NCBI GenBank assembly: GCA_963969365.1
Contig: OZ017748.1
Location: 1,550,001 to 1,614,000 of the forward strand
From: Asterochloris sp. CNOR1
Taxonomy: Eukaryota > Chlorophyta > Trebouxiophyceae > Trebouxiales > Trebouxiaceae
Direction of reading: 5' to 3'
DNA length: 64,000 bases
Under the pieces are notes generated by a model. The model did no database searches. It saw only the letters and a list, made by a program, of their open reading frames with translations, and was not told the DNA's origin. A program made the position numbers and the translations under genes. Position 1 is the first letter of the stretch; every line of letters begins with the position of its first letter. This document shows positions 48,701-59,400 of this stretch, piece after piece.

Positions 48701-51700
48701 TCAGCTAAGTTGGCCTGCACAGGACAGCACAAACGTCAGGAGAGCCATTCACTTTGATTTTTTGGGAAGTAGGGCGGCCGCAGCTGTGGCACAGTGGGCA
48801 CTTCTTCACCACAGTGGCTCAGCTCAGACAGGTCGGCCTGCACAGCTGCAGGAGGGGCAGCTATCTGTCCCAAGTCCTGAGAGTACCACAGGCAGCATGC
48901 TCTGCCTAAACAGGCTGGGGGCGAGTGCAGCATCTTGCCCCTTCCATGCACAACTGTCAAAGGGAGTGCACAGAGCTCTGCAAGCTGGGTGCCACCCATC
49001 CACGGTGCAGCACCCATCTTTTGCAGAGACCGTATGCACACATTGCTGTGCTGACATGGCCATGCATGCTCCAAGCAGGAAGCTGGGCCTTGAGGATACT
49101 CACCGCCCGCTCACAGGTGGTGAACTTGAAGGTGCGCACGATGTTGGGGTGCATCATCTTTAGCCCCAGGATAGCCTCCAAGGCCTCGTTGCTGGCTCGC
49201 TGGGCCTCCTCAGTGGAAAGGTGCTCAATCATCTGCAAAGGCAGGACTGAACCCCTCAAGCCTGGCCAGATCAGAAGAAGCGCTCAAGTGTCCATTTTCT
49301 GCTGGTGCTACAGGCCTCTCCTGTAGGCAGGTACTCAATCATTTGCAGAGGCAGCAAAAATAACTGTCTGAGAGATGCTTTGCCCATGGCAGGGATGCCT
49401 TGTCAGTACCACTTGTACTAACGACACTGGATGCAGGGCAGGGGAAGTCCAGCGAGAGAGACTCTTGAGCATCTGCAGGGCAGGAAAGTAGCTGGAGGGG
49501 CTGTGAAGGTGGTGCAGACCATGAGCTGATTGTGCAGAAGCATTGTGCCTCCTCCGTGAACAGGGGCTCAGTCATCTGCAGTGATAGCAAATTCACTTTG
49601 CAGCACCCAGACAATCAGTGCACAGGTGTCCAGTCAGTTGCTGGCAAAAAGGGCTGCCATAGTGGGTAGGTGCTCCATCACCTGCAGGGCAATGTAAAAC
49701 TCAGCAGCAGGGATGCTCTGCAGCATGCCGGTGTGCACATGACAGCTGCATGCTCTGTCAAGTTCAGGGGTGCTGCTGGCCTCCTGGCACTCTGTAGATG
49801 TGAGGTTGGCAGGCAGGGAGCGCCCTGTGACTGCAGCCTGCACGCCGCTGCACAGCAGGGGCGGATGGACAGTCCAGCAGTCAACACCCACCTTGATTGC
49901 AGCCTTGTGAACAGCAGGAGCACGAGGACTGATCCTTGATTGCAGCCTTGTGAACCGCAGGAGCATGTGGACTGATCAACAGTCCTCCCCCCACCCCTTT
50001 TCCCCCCGACTAGGTGGCAGGCGGCACGCCTTGATGGCAGCCTTGTGCACACAAGGAGCAGCCAGAGAGTTGTGCCCTCACTCACTCTCCCTGCACGTCT
50101 GGAGGGCAAGGAGAGCGCACCTTGACTGCGACCTGTGCACCATTCCAGACGCCTGAATAGACAGCCCCAAAGCTGCCCTTGCCCAGCAGCTGGCCCAGCT
50201 TCACATCCTCAAAGGGAGTGGTGCGCTGGGTCTCCCCGCCCACGTGCGTGCCTGTTGAGCTTGCCTCCACAGAGGCGTCCGTCGCATTCCTCATGGCAGC
50301 TGCAGGCAGCCCAGGACCTGAGGGCAGCGCTTGCCACTGCAACCTGCTGCTTGCGATCGTGCAGGTGCAGCCTCAAGCAATGTCTATGTGGCTCAGGAGA
50401 GGCTTTGTGCTTGACAAGCTCTGGACTGTGCTGGTACGTGGGCACCCAGCTGTGCGGCTGACAGGCCTGAGGCGACTCTCCCATGTCAAGGCAGCGCACA
50501 TCTGCAGGTTAGATGCCAGCACTGGTTATGGGGCGGACAGCAGGCCACAACAGAGGCGCCCACCTGGCTGAGGCACAGGGTAGATCCCCGTTGGGGTCAT
50601 GGACTGGGAGGGCTTGATGATGCCAAACCAGAGATTGCCCCCAAGCAGGCCATCGATGTCCTGAGGGCGCCCCATGCCGTCGGCCGCCGCCTGCTGGGAT
50701 GCTAGCCTGCAGCAGGGCAGCAAATATGGGGTGGTAGTGCTGCAGTTGACCTGCTGCAAAACCTTCATCAGTGCACAGAAGTTGGCTGGTGGCCTCCTCA
50801 AGGTCTGGAGGGACTGGTTTGCCGCATGGAACTGGATGGCCTAGAGACGATCACTCTCCTTGCACATCAAATCTGCTGAGCATAGCTAGGCAGCCATCAC
50901 ACCCGATGTGTCCACCCACCTGAAGGTGATGTGGTGCAGCTTCTTCCCACTGCTGTGGGAGCGCACCACCTCAGCGGTGAACTCCTGCTTGCGTTCAATG
51001 TGGTTCATGTACTGCAGCCACAACCGATCTGAGGAGCACCCTGGCACCCGGAAAATGTCCCAGAAGCCCTTGCCAGAGGTCGACATGCGCGAGCTGCCTG
51101 CAGTCAACATGGGCTCAACAGGCCTCGCCCAAGATACTCTCCTGCAGGTGCCTAAGCAACCTTTTGCTCAGGCAAGCTGCACAGCTGCACTGTAAGCCTC
51201 ATGGCAGCAGGGGGCCATGCACGAGCTGCCTGCAGGCCACAAATACACTGCTGCTGTTTACAGTAATATGGCAAGTCAAAACTAGCCAAGAGCTGCCTAA
51301 GGCCCACAAGCACATGCCAGGGAGACTGGGAGAATTGGGCGCTTGAGGCTGACATCCTGTTGCCACTTGAAGTGCGACAGGCCCAGCAGCAGCTCTGCAC
51401 CTGGTGCCACGCACCCTCTGGCAGATCCTTGTGCCATTTGTGACCCTCAAGGCGAGAGCAGCACAGAAGGCACTCCTTCCATGGCTGTAGGCCACCACGA
51501 CAAGCGCTGTAAGCTGTGAAGACCGCAGTGCGCACCCTGCCCACCTGTAACTTGCCGCCATCCCTCATTGGCAAACAGCATTGGCCAGCCTGGCTTGGTC
51601 ACATCCAGCAGGGCCACTGCATCGCTGACGCCATCCATGATGACCTGGGTCAGCTCAATGGACTTGCGCTGCTCCTCAAAGGTTTGCCTGCACACAAGTG

Positions 51701-54700
51701 AGAGGGTCTCTCAGGAGACCTGGGTCAGTTTGATGGACTTTGTTTTGCCTGCATGGTAGGGAATGGAAATTTATTAGCCCACTGGACCTGCGTGGCTTCT
51801 CAAACATTTGCCTGTGGGGCAAGCATGGTAGGGAATGGAAATTTATTAGCCCACTGGACCTGCGTGGCTTCTCAAACATTTGCCTGTGGGGCAATAACCG
51901 GGTCCCATGTTGCGGCAACTTGTTGGCTGCCTTTGCAGACAACGTCCCGGGTCTCTGGCCTGTAGAGCTTTGTCATGCCACTCAGCTGGTTGCAGCTGTG
52001 GTCTCCAAAGGGACAGCAATAGGCTGCAGCTGGCAGATTTCACTCTGCAGCAAGCAGTCGGGCCGCCCAGCGTCCAGCTGGCTGCATCTCAGCTCAGACG
52101 GGACGGGGCCCAGCACTGTGTGGTAATAGCCCAATCATCGTGACCAAGCAGGGGCCAAAAGGCCTGGCCATCAACTCCATGACATGAATTGCCTGTCCCC
52201 TCACTGTAGCTGAGACTGTTGTGTTTGATGTCTGCGGGCCACATCCTGCTTCCAGCGCAGCTCAAGCTTGTCTAGTACAGCCTAGTCTGGCATCTTCACA
52301 TGAAGGGGACTCAGCAGGCAGCCTGCGAACACACCTAGCTCCTCTGTGCGCCTCAAATTGGCGCTCCACGTCGCGGGACAGCATGTCTGCAAAATTGCGC
52401 AGGAGGGAGGCGTTGTCCGAAGTGAGCGTCCGTGGGGCCCAGTCCACGACACACCTGTAGAGGGGCGCAGCAGCATCTTTCAGCAACTGCAATCGTTCAT
52501 GCAGGCGGGCAGGGTGTCAAGCCAGTTGCTCACCGTCAGCGTCATATCACACACAGGAGGCAGGGACTAGGCTTGTCTGCAGAGGGGCTGCACTCAGACA
52601 CATGGAGGGCCAACAGCGGGCAATACTGAAGCAGCAGCAGTCCATCACACATGGGGCCTGCCCCCTGCTGGGCTTGCAGCGTCGCTGCCGTGCACTGGAC
52701 AGCACCCTGATACGCTTCGGACGACAGCAACATCGAGAGAGCCTGAGCTCTGCAAGGCACTCACAAGGCTCCCAAAGGCTCCCCCTCCTGGGTCATCAGG
52801 GCCATGCCAGCATAGAAGCGCATGCTGGGTCTGGCAGTCACCAGCGAGCACATCCTGAACCTGCACAGCACAGGATGCTGCTCAGCAAGCTCTGATGATG
52901 TGCAGCGCAGAGCACTCTGCTCTCGACACTGGACAAAAGCCTCAAGTAGCAATACAGGCCTCCTGGACCTGCTCGTGGGCCCCCTGAAAAACTGAGCTGC
53001 ACAGCCACAGTGTGCAAGCGCAGTACAGCCCTGGTCCTGAGGCCCTGGGGGATTCATGCTCAGCAGATCATCTGGCTTGCACTGCATGCAGCTTGGCAGA
53101 TCAGGCATGGGCAGCCTTGACCAACCTGGACTCCGGCTGCGCACGCTGCCTGGGGAGGAGAACATCAGGTACACCTGCTGCCTGACGTTCTCCTCCCCTC
53201 ATCCTTTCCAGGACAACAGCAGAAAGCAGCAGTTGTGCAACCCTGCCACTGCTGACCTGTGGTCTTGCTGAGTGTCGTCCACGCTCAGAAGCTCGTCCGT
53301 CTCACACTGCATGACAGCGCTGGTGAATGGGCGCCAGGCGGCGCCATCAGCCTCCTCCAAGCCCTTGGCTGTCTGCTGCCAAACCTGGTTGTCCGCGAAG
53401 CAGGCCGCGGCCTTGGGCACGCCAAACATGCTGAGCATCAGCTTCAGGACAAAGCTGATCTTGGTCTCCACCTCAGCCATGTTGACCTGCAGAATAGAGG
53501 CAGGCGTATGATCACAGGGGTCCTTGCCTGAAGCATAGTTGCCAGCATACATCTCCTGCCCCACAGTTCTGGCTGCTGACAAAAAGGTGATCTTGCTGTG
53601 CCCAAGTCTTCCATCTGACATAGCCCTGCCTGCCAGAGGTGCAGCCCCGCAACAGCATGCGCACCGGCACTTGCACTTGCATACCACCTGCGCCTGTGTA
53701 CAACACATACTGGTCCCCATGGCGGGGGACCTACAGCTGCCCAATGTGGAAATGGTTCGCTGCCAGCAATGCAGCCTCGAGTGCCCGCTTCTGGGCACCT
53801 GCATGTCGCACAGCTCCCTGTCCCCAGCTTGCCAGGGGTGCAGCCCATGCACCCTTCAGGCAACCCTCAGCTGCCATCACCGCCAGCCAGCGGCATGCCG
53901 CACATGACCACCCTGCGGGCAGACTGCTTCATGTTGGAGGACAGGCGCCCTTGCTGTCAAAGCAGCATCATGCAACCCCCCGGCCATCCATTGCTGCACT
54001 CCAGGTACCTGCAGAGTCTGCAAGATCCCTGATGCTGAGGGTGGGTCCAGCCCTGTACACCCCTTTGGAAAGCTCACCGGTGCATACCCCGACCAGCCCA
54101 CCTGCATGTCGCAAAGGTCCCCCATGCGGGCTGACTCCCCCATGGTTGAGGGCGTGCGCCCGCGCTGCTGCCTTGGCTGCGCGTGGAAGGGGGATCCCAC
54201 AGAGGCGGCCCGTGTCAGTCCGCTGCCGGGTGCTGCAGGGGGCTGCTTGCTGATCCCCCCCATGTCGATGGAGGTGTGTCGCTGGATGCTTTGCAGGGGC
54301 ATTGGGCGATCCCCTTGGCTGCCTTCTCGGCTGACTGCCTCAGAGCCCTCCTCAACTTCCTCCATCTACAGGAAAGATGGAATGGTTGATCAATGGCTGA
54401 GCAAGTGCCTTGCAGCTTGGGGCACTTGAGCCATGTGTTTGGCAGATCTGAGCCCAGCTGCTGCTCAGATCCTCCTGACGTCACTATCTAGGGTGCTGGG
54501 TGCCAGAAACACAGTCTGAAAGCGCACATCTGCTCAATCCTGAGACAACACATTTCAGCAGCTCACTTGGCTGCCTGTGCCTCTGATGAGGCACACCTCA
54601 TGCTATCTGGTTTGCTCTGCAGTGCTCTCCCAACAGGCCGACCAGAGGCCCCAGCCCTGCCTGCTCTGTCTGCAGACGCATGTGCTGCTGCAAAGGGCTC

Positions 54701-55578
54701 GCAATGCTGCAGTGGAGTGTGCATGTATGACCCCAGCAGCGGGAGGCCTGCAACCAGGCCATCCACAGGCCTCTGCCCCACCTGCACGGGCCTGTGCAGC
54801 TGCACAGCGTCCTGCCCAAAGGCCGACATGCGGCGCGCCGAGTTGGGTGAGGTGCTCTGGACCATGGCTGGCTGTGTCACCTCAGGCATGGCGGTGCTCA
54901 GGGGCGCGGCCTGCGAGCCCCGTCTCGGCACATTGCTCGCCTGCAGGGCCTGCGCCGCGGCAAAGGCACTCTGCGCCTTGTTTGACCGCATGGGGCCAGC
55001 AGGCTGTGCCGCAGCCTGCGGCACAGACTGTTGGGCTACAGACCCCTGGGAGGGGTTGGGCGCCGCAGGCACAGGCTGCTGGGCTGCAGCCCCATGGAAG
55101 GGGTTGGGTGCCTGCGCAGCCTGAGAGGCGAAGGGGCTTTGCGAAGAGGTTCGCTGCAGCGTGGACGGCAGACTGGCGGTCACTGCTTGCGGCTGGACAG
55201 GCGGAGCCTGCGGCAACTGCAGCTGTACAGCCTGTGCCTGTGCAGGCTGTGCCTCTTGAGCCTGGCTACCAGCGCCAGACGCCAAAGGTGCGGGCTCTAG
55301 CTGCACCTGCTCGGCTGACACAGCCTCTTCCTCCCAAGTCGTCCCCCCCGGCGCAGCAGCTGCAGCTGGGGCAATTGCGCCATTGTCGGCGCCAGCAGCT
55401 AGCGCTGGCTCCTGGACAGCCTCCGCAGCTGCGCCTGGGCTGCCGCTGCCCAGCAGCCTCTGGCCAGGCAGCCGTTCTGAGCGAGCAGACTGCAGAGACG
55501 GCACAGGCCTGTCATCTTGCTCCTCCTGAGCGGCCTGCTTGCCCTTGCCTGGGTGCACTTCTGGCAGGGAGTGCGACC
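45767..55578 (-). CDS. GAF-PAS domain serine/threonine (TKL-like) protein kinase, 5' end uncertain
   Basis: Large signalling kinase. Reading down the minus strand: a long Gln/Ala/Pro-rich low-complexity region (about 55578-54563), a Ser/Arg-rich linker (about 54370-54060), a GAF domain (AEVETKISFVLKLMLSMFGV near 53470; MRFYAGMALMTQEGEPLGAL near 52800; CVVDWAPRTLTSDNASLLRN near 52440), and a PAS domain (IELTQVIMDGVSDAVALLDV and PMLFANEGWRQVTGG at 51550-51680; GFWDIFRVPG and VVRSHSSGKKLHHITFRWV at 50920-51090). The kinase domain follows: glycine loop LGKGSFGAVYSGVWNGAQVA with Lys in VAVK (50117-50220), MMHPNIVRTF (about 49150), hinge METWILL/ELCNRGSL (48550 and 47840), HxDLNGNN loop (LHSLDILH near 47460; DLNGNNILLVNN near 47005), DFGLSRVF and THMPPELLSEG (46680-46780), and KRPTFREICDELEPM near 45860. 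It ends SAKSEEG with stop 45767-45769. The Asn in DLNGNN replaces the usual Lys. The first exon is not identified. Confidence 0.85.
49190..49695 (-). repeat. Four-copy acceptor/exon-start echo array in kinase gene
   Basis: The real exon start (minus strand, MIEHLSTEEAQ, 49190-49240) has three upstream echoes at 49316-49356, 49541-49590 (would read MTEPLFTEEAQ) and 49647-49695 (MEHLPTMAALF). All keep a TGCA(G/A)-ATGA/GTGA-type acceptor context. Confidence 0.9.
49826..50156 (-). repeat. Five-copy exon-end/donor echo array at the kinase lysine exon
   Basis: The real exon end encoding NGAQVAVK (50118-50156) is followed in the intron by copies at 50028-50062, 49932-49966, 49889-49925 and 49826-49860. 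Each shares the plus-strand core CCTTGAYTGCAGCCTTGTG or a close variant. Confidence 0.9.
51645..51896 (-). repeat. Exon-start echoes and perfect 72-bp tandem duplication in kinase gene
   Basis: The real exon start (TFEEQRKSIELTQVIMDG, 51645-51692) is echoed at about 51719-51752, then in two identical 72-bp units, 51751-51822 and 51823-51894. Each unit contains a copy of the TGGACYTGCG...CTCAAA...TTGCCTG segment. Confidence 0.95.
53030..53310 (-). repeat. Echo of GAF exon end in kinase gene
   Basis: The exon end encoding MQCETDELLSVDDTQQD (53263-53310) has a degraded copy at 53030-53095 reading MQCKPDDLLSMNPPGPQD, in the downstream intron. Confidence 0.7.
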
Positions 55579-56444
55579 TCTGCAGAGACAGGCAAAGCTG
55601 GCGCTTCAGTTTGCCCCCAGGTCAAGGTGTATCCAATGTGACCTGCAAAATTCCTGCACAGCTCATCCTGGCCCTGCAGGCATGGGGCGACCGCCTGCTG
55701 CCTTCTGCAGCTACAGGGTTGCCATGTCACCCAGGCAGCAGGTGCCCAAAAGGCTCACCTCCTTTGAGGTGGCTGGCTTGCTGGTGCCGCAGCCCATGCC
55801 TTGTGCAGCAGCGCTCCAGGTCTGCCTATGTCCACACGGCTGGATGCCAAGAATGTGGCCCTGCATCCAGCGCCAGGCATGCTGATACAGGATGCATCAG
55901 CAAATGCGCGTACTGTGTGAGGAGAGAGGCGAAGCTCTTGCAGTTGCAACCTCCACCATGTACAGCCAGACGAGCGTCTCCGGCAAGCCTCCATTCATAT
56001 ACATGCACCCATTCATGTGCAGCAGCGCAGCCGCGTAGAGGGTCCCCTAGAGCTGTCACTCACCTGCGCAGAACTTCAAGACCATGGCCAGTGCCTCTGA
56101 GGCCGTTTGCAGAGGCCAGAAGGGAGCCACACAAGCTCGATACACCTAAGACTGGCAAATGATTCAGTGACAGGCAACACAATCAGCGTAATTTGTGGCC
56201 AGGGTCATGACTGTGCAACGATGTAGCGCCAATGCAATGAGCACAAGTGTTGGCCGGCGTTTCTTGAAAACACAAATTCACGATTTGTTGTCCAGGCCAG
56301 TGCTTCTGAACACTAGTGCGTACAGATTGGCCTGATCAATCAAGGCAACGCAATGAGCGAGTCCTGACGAGGATCACCTTTTGACCTAAATCTGAGAGCA
56401 GACCCCTTTACAGCAGCAACCAACAGGGGTGAAAGGGGGCAGCC
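55579..56444. other. Probable 5' region between kinase and phosphoribulokinase
   Basis: About 870 bp. The kinase first exon(s) should lie here on the minus strand, but I cannot place them. A minus-strand ATG near 56084 followed within about 20 nt by a GTGAGT donor is one weak candidate. The part nearest 56160-56420 is AT-richer and presumably holds the phosphoribulokinase promoter. Confidence 0.4.
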
Positions 56445-59400
56445 ATGCCTGTCGCCATGCAAATGCAGATGACAGGGCGGCAGACTCGCCTGGCAGGCTC
56501 AAGGTAGCCCCATGCTCCGCTGCGGCCCCTGTACGGCCTCACCCGAGGCCTGGAAGCTCGATCTCGCACATTTTGAGATCACACCTGCACTCGGCAGGCC
56601 TCATGCAGCAGTTTGCCTGCTCAGGTGGTCCTGAAGCAGCCAGAATGCCTAGCTCACAGCATGTGCCTGCCTGCTTGCAGGCCCCAAGGCGCTGCACATG
56701 CACCGCTGGCTGCTCCCAGCAGCAATTTCATGCGGGTGAGGTTGGCTGCTCTAGCTGAGGCTTCATAGTAGACGGGCCCATGCAGGCTGAAGATTGATGC
56801 TGACCGTGCCTTGCAGGGCCAGCACGTGTTGCGCTCATGCAACAGCGTTCAGGTAAGCAGCTCTCGATGCCTGATCAAGTGTCGCGTCTGATGACCTGCA
56901 TGCCGGCCACTCAAGCTCACATGACATGCTGCCTGTGGCTCATGGCTGCCCCTCAGATCCAGCTGAGTCAAGGTCCAGGGCGCCTCTCCCAGGCACAAGG
57001 GCGTCCACTGGCTTACCTTGCGTGCAGGCAGCACATGCTGGCAGGCGGCACCAGCAGGGAGCCGGCCGTGTGGTGGTGGTGCGGGCTGAGAAACGCACAG
57101 TGGTGATTGGGCTGGCAGCAGACTCAGGCAAGATTGTGACCACTCAAGGCTGCATGCTCTGGGTTTCTTGGACTTGAGGCCGCCACCCAAGATTGTGCTC
57201 TCTATGTTTCTGACCTGCAGCAGCCTTGGGCCACCCTGCGGCTGCTTGGCTACTCCTCTGTGCGTCAAATGACACTCACTGAGCTGGTGCTGATTACTGC
57301 AGGGTGTGGAAAGTCTACGTTCATGAGGCGAATGACCTCTGTGTTTGGCGGCAGCCCCAGGCCACCTGCAGGTGAGGTTGGCCAGTCTGAGGTGGAGGCT
57401 GGGATCTAGTGGCAGGCATGAGCACTTCTGTTCTCAACATCGCCCGCCTCTCAGCCAATGTCAATCAGTGATGGTGCGCTCTCTGCAGCAAGGCAGATGG
57501 TGCCTAGACACCTGACAGGCAAGGACCAGCGCCCAAAGATATGCCCGAGGTGGTTCAGGGCTTGCTCTGCCATGGATCGCATGCCTGGCAGGAAAGGTTG
57601 TCAGCCTCTCAGCTGGTCGACGGTGCAGGCAGCACTCCACCTTCAAGTCCCTGAATGCATCAGCAACAACAGCTGTCACCCGCTGTGCATTGCCGGCTGC
57701 AGGTGGCAACCCTGACTCCAACACCCTGATCTCAGACTCCACCACTGTGATCTGCTTGGACGACTACCACAGCTTGGACAGGAACGGCCGCAAAAAGGAG
57801 GGCGTGACAGCTCTGGACCCCAAGGCCCAGGACTTTGAGCTCATGGCCGAGCAGGTGGGCCAAGCTCTAGAGGTGGCCTGTGGTGTGGGTGCAATTGCTG
57901 TTTCATGAGGCAACAAGGCAAGGGTACAGGGCAAGCTGTGCATTTGCTGTGTCCTGGGGTGGCTGTGGCACAGGCAGATGGCATGCTGTGCACCTGCTGA
58001 GTCGTGAGGTGCCGTGTCACATGTGAGTGCTGCAGCAGGCAGAGTGGACAACAGGCTGGGACTCCCACAGCAGAGCAGATCAGAGCCACCGCGCAGCGCC
58101 CGGCTCCCCACAAGGGCTTCAATTGTGGTCACAAGCTGCATTGCTGCACCACCAGTTGCTGGGCCATGCCATGCAGCAGGCAGCGTGCAGGGCAGCAGAG
58201 GAAGCCTGGTCATGCTTGCGTACCAGCGCAGTCCCCCTGAGGCTGTGCAGCCTCCCAGTCTGGCATAAGGGAGGCGGAGCAACCAGGAAGAATCAAATCT
58301 CAGTTGCTGAACGTCAACAGCCCTGACTCCCCGCCTTTGTAGGTCAAGGCCCTGCGCAATGGCGAGAGTGTGGACAAGCCCATCTACAATCATGTGACAG
58401 GCCTGCTGGACCCCCCCGAGAAGACTAAATCACCACACGTAGGCAGCCCCAGTATGGCCAGGTTGTCTGAATTTGCTGTGTGCAGCGTCTGCGTGTAGGC
58501 ACCCTGCTGCCAGCCACCCATAGCACCGGCTGCCCGGGCCTCATGCAGATGTCCTGCGGCTTGCTGTGCATCATTGAGTGCCAGCTTGTGACACTTGCCT
58601 CCTCGCTGCAGCACCTACCACAGTCAGCTCTGCATATGACGAGCCTCCCAAAATATGCCAAGCAGGCACATGCCTGCCCTGCATTCAAGCATCATAGGAT
58701 CACACACTGCAGGCTCTTTGGTATCACCCCTTCCACAGTCCTCTGCTCTGCACATGTCTGCCTGAAAACTCCCGCAACTCCTGATCACATGCCTGTAGAT
58801 CCTGGTCATTGAGGGCCTCCATCCCTTCTACGATGAGCGTGTGCGTGATCTGTTGGACTTCAAGATCTACCTGGACATCTCAGACGACGTCAAGTTCGCC
58901 TGGAAGCTGCAGCGTGACATGGCTGAGCGGGGGCACTCTGAGGAGAGCATCAAGCAGTCCATTGCGGCCCGCAAGCCTGACTTTGATGCCTACATCGACC
59001 CCCAAAAGAAGCATGCAGACGTCATCCTCCAGGTGAGGTCTGCTTCTCGCCCGCAAGGGTGTTAGTACAGGGGTCACATGCAGCCATGAAGCTTGGAAAC
59101 CCCAGAGACGTCTTCGTCCAGGTGAGCCAAACCTGCGCCAGGCAGCCCAGCAAATGTGAAACCTGGTGCAGCAGTATGACTCTGCCTGACATTCAGCAGC
59201 CCACACTCCACTGTGCTCGTCCCCACCATGAGGGAAAGACAGCACTTCCAGATGAAGCACGCAGATGGCATCCTCCAGGTGAGGCTGGGCTGTTCCACGC
59301 CTGACTGCCCACTTGGGCATGATCAAGCCAAGGCGAGGCCCTCACAGGGCTTCCCGTCTGTAAGGCATAGCTCAAGTGTTGCGGCCTGCTCAATGGTTTT

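Noticed and set aside
54577-55641. 354-codon plus-strand open frame
   Set aside because: It is the mirror of the Gln/Ala-rich kinase N-terminal exon; repetitive GC-rich coding DNA keeps the opposite strand open. No motifs or start context.
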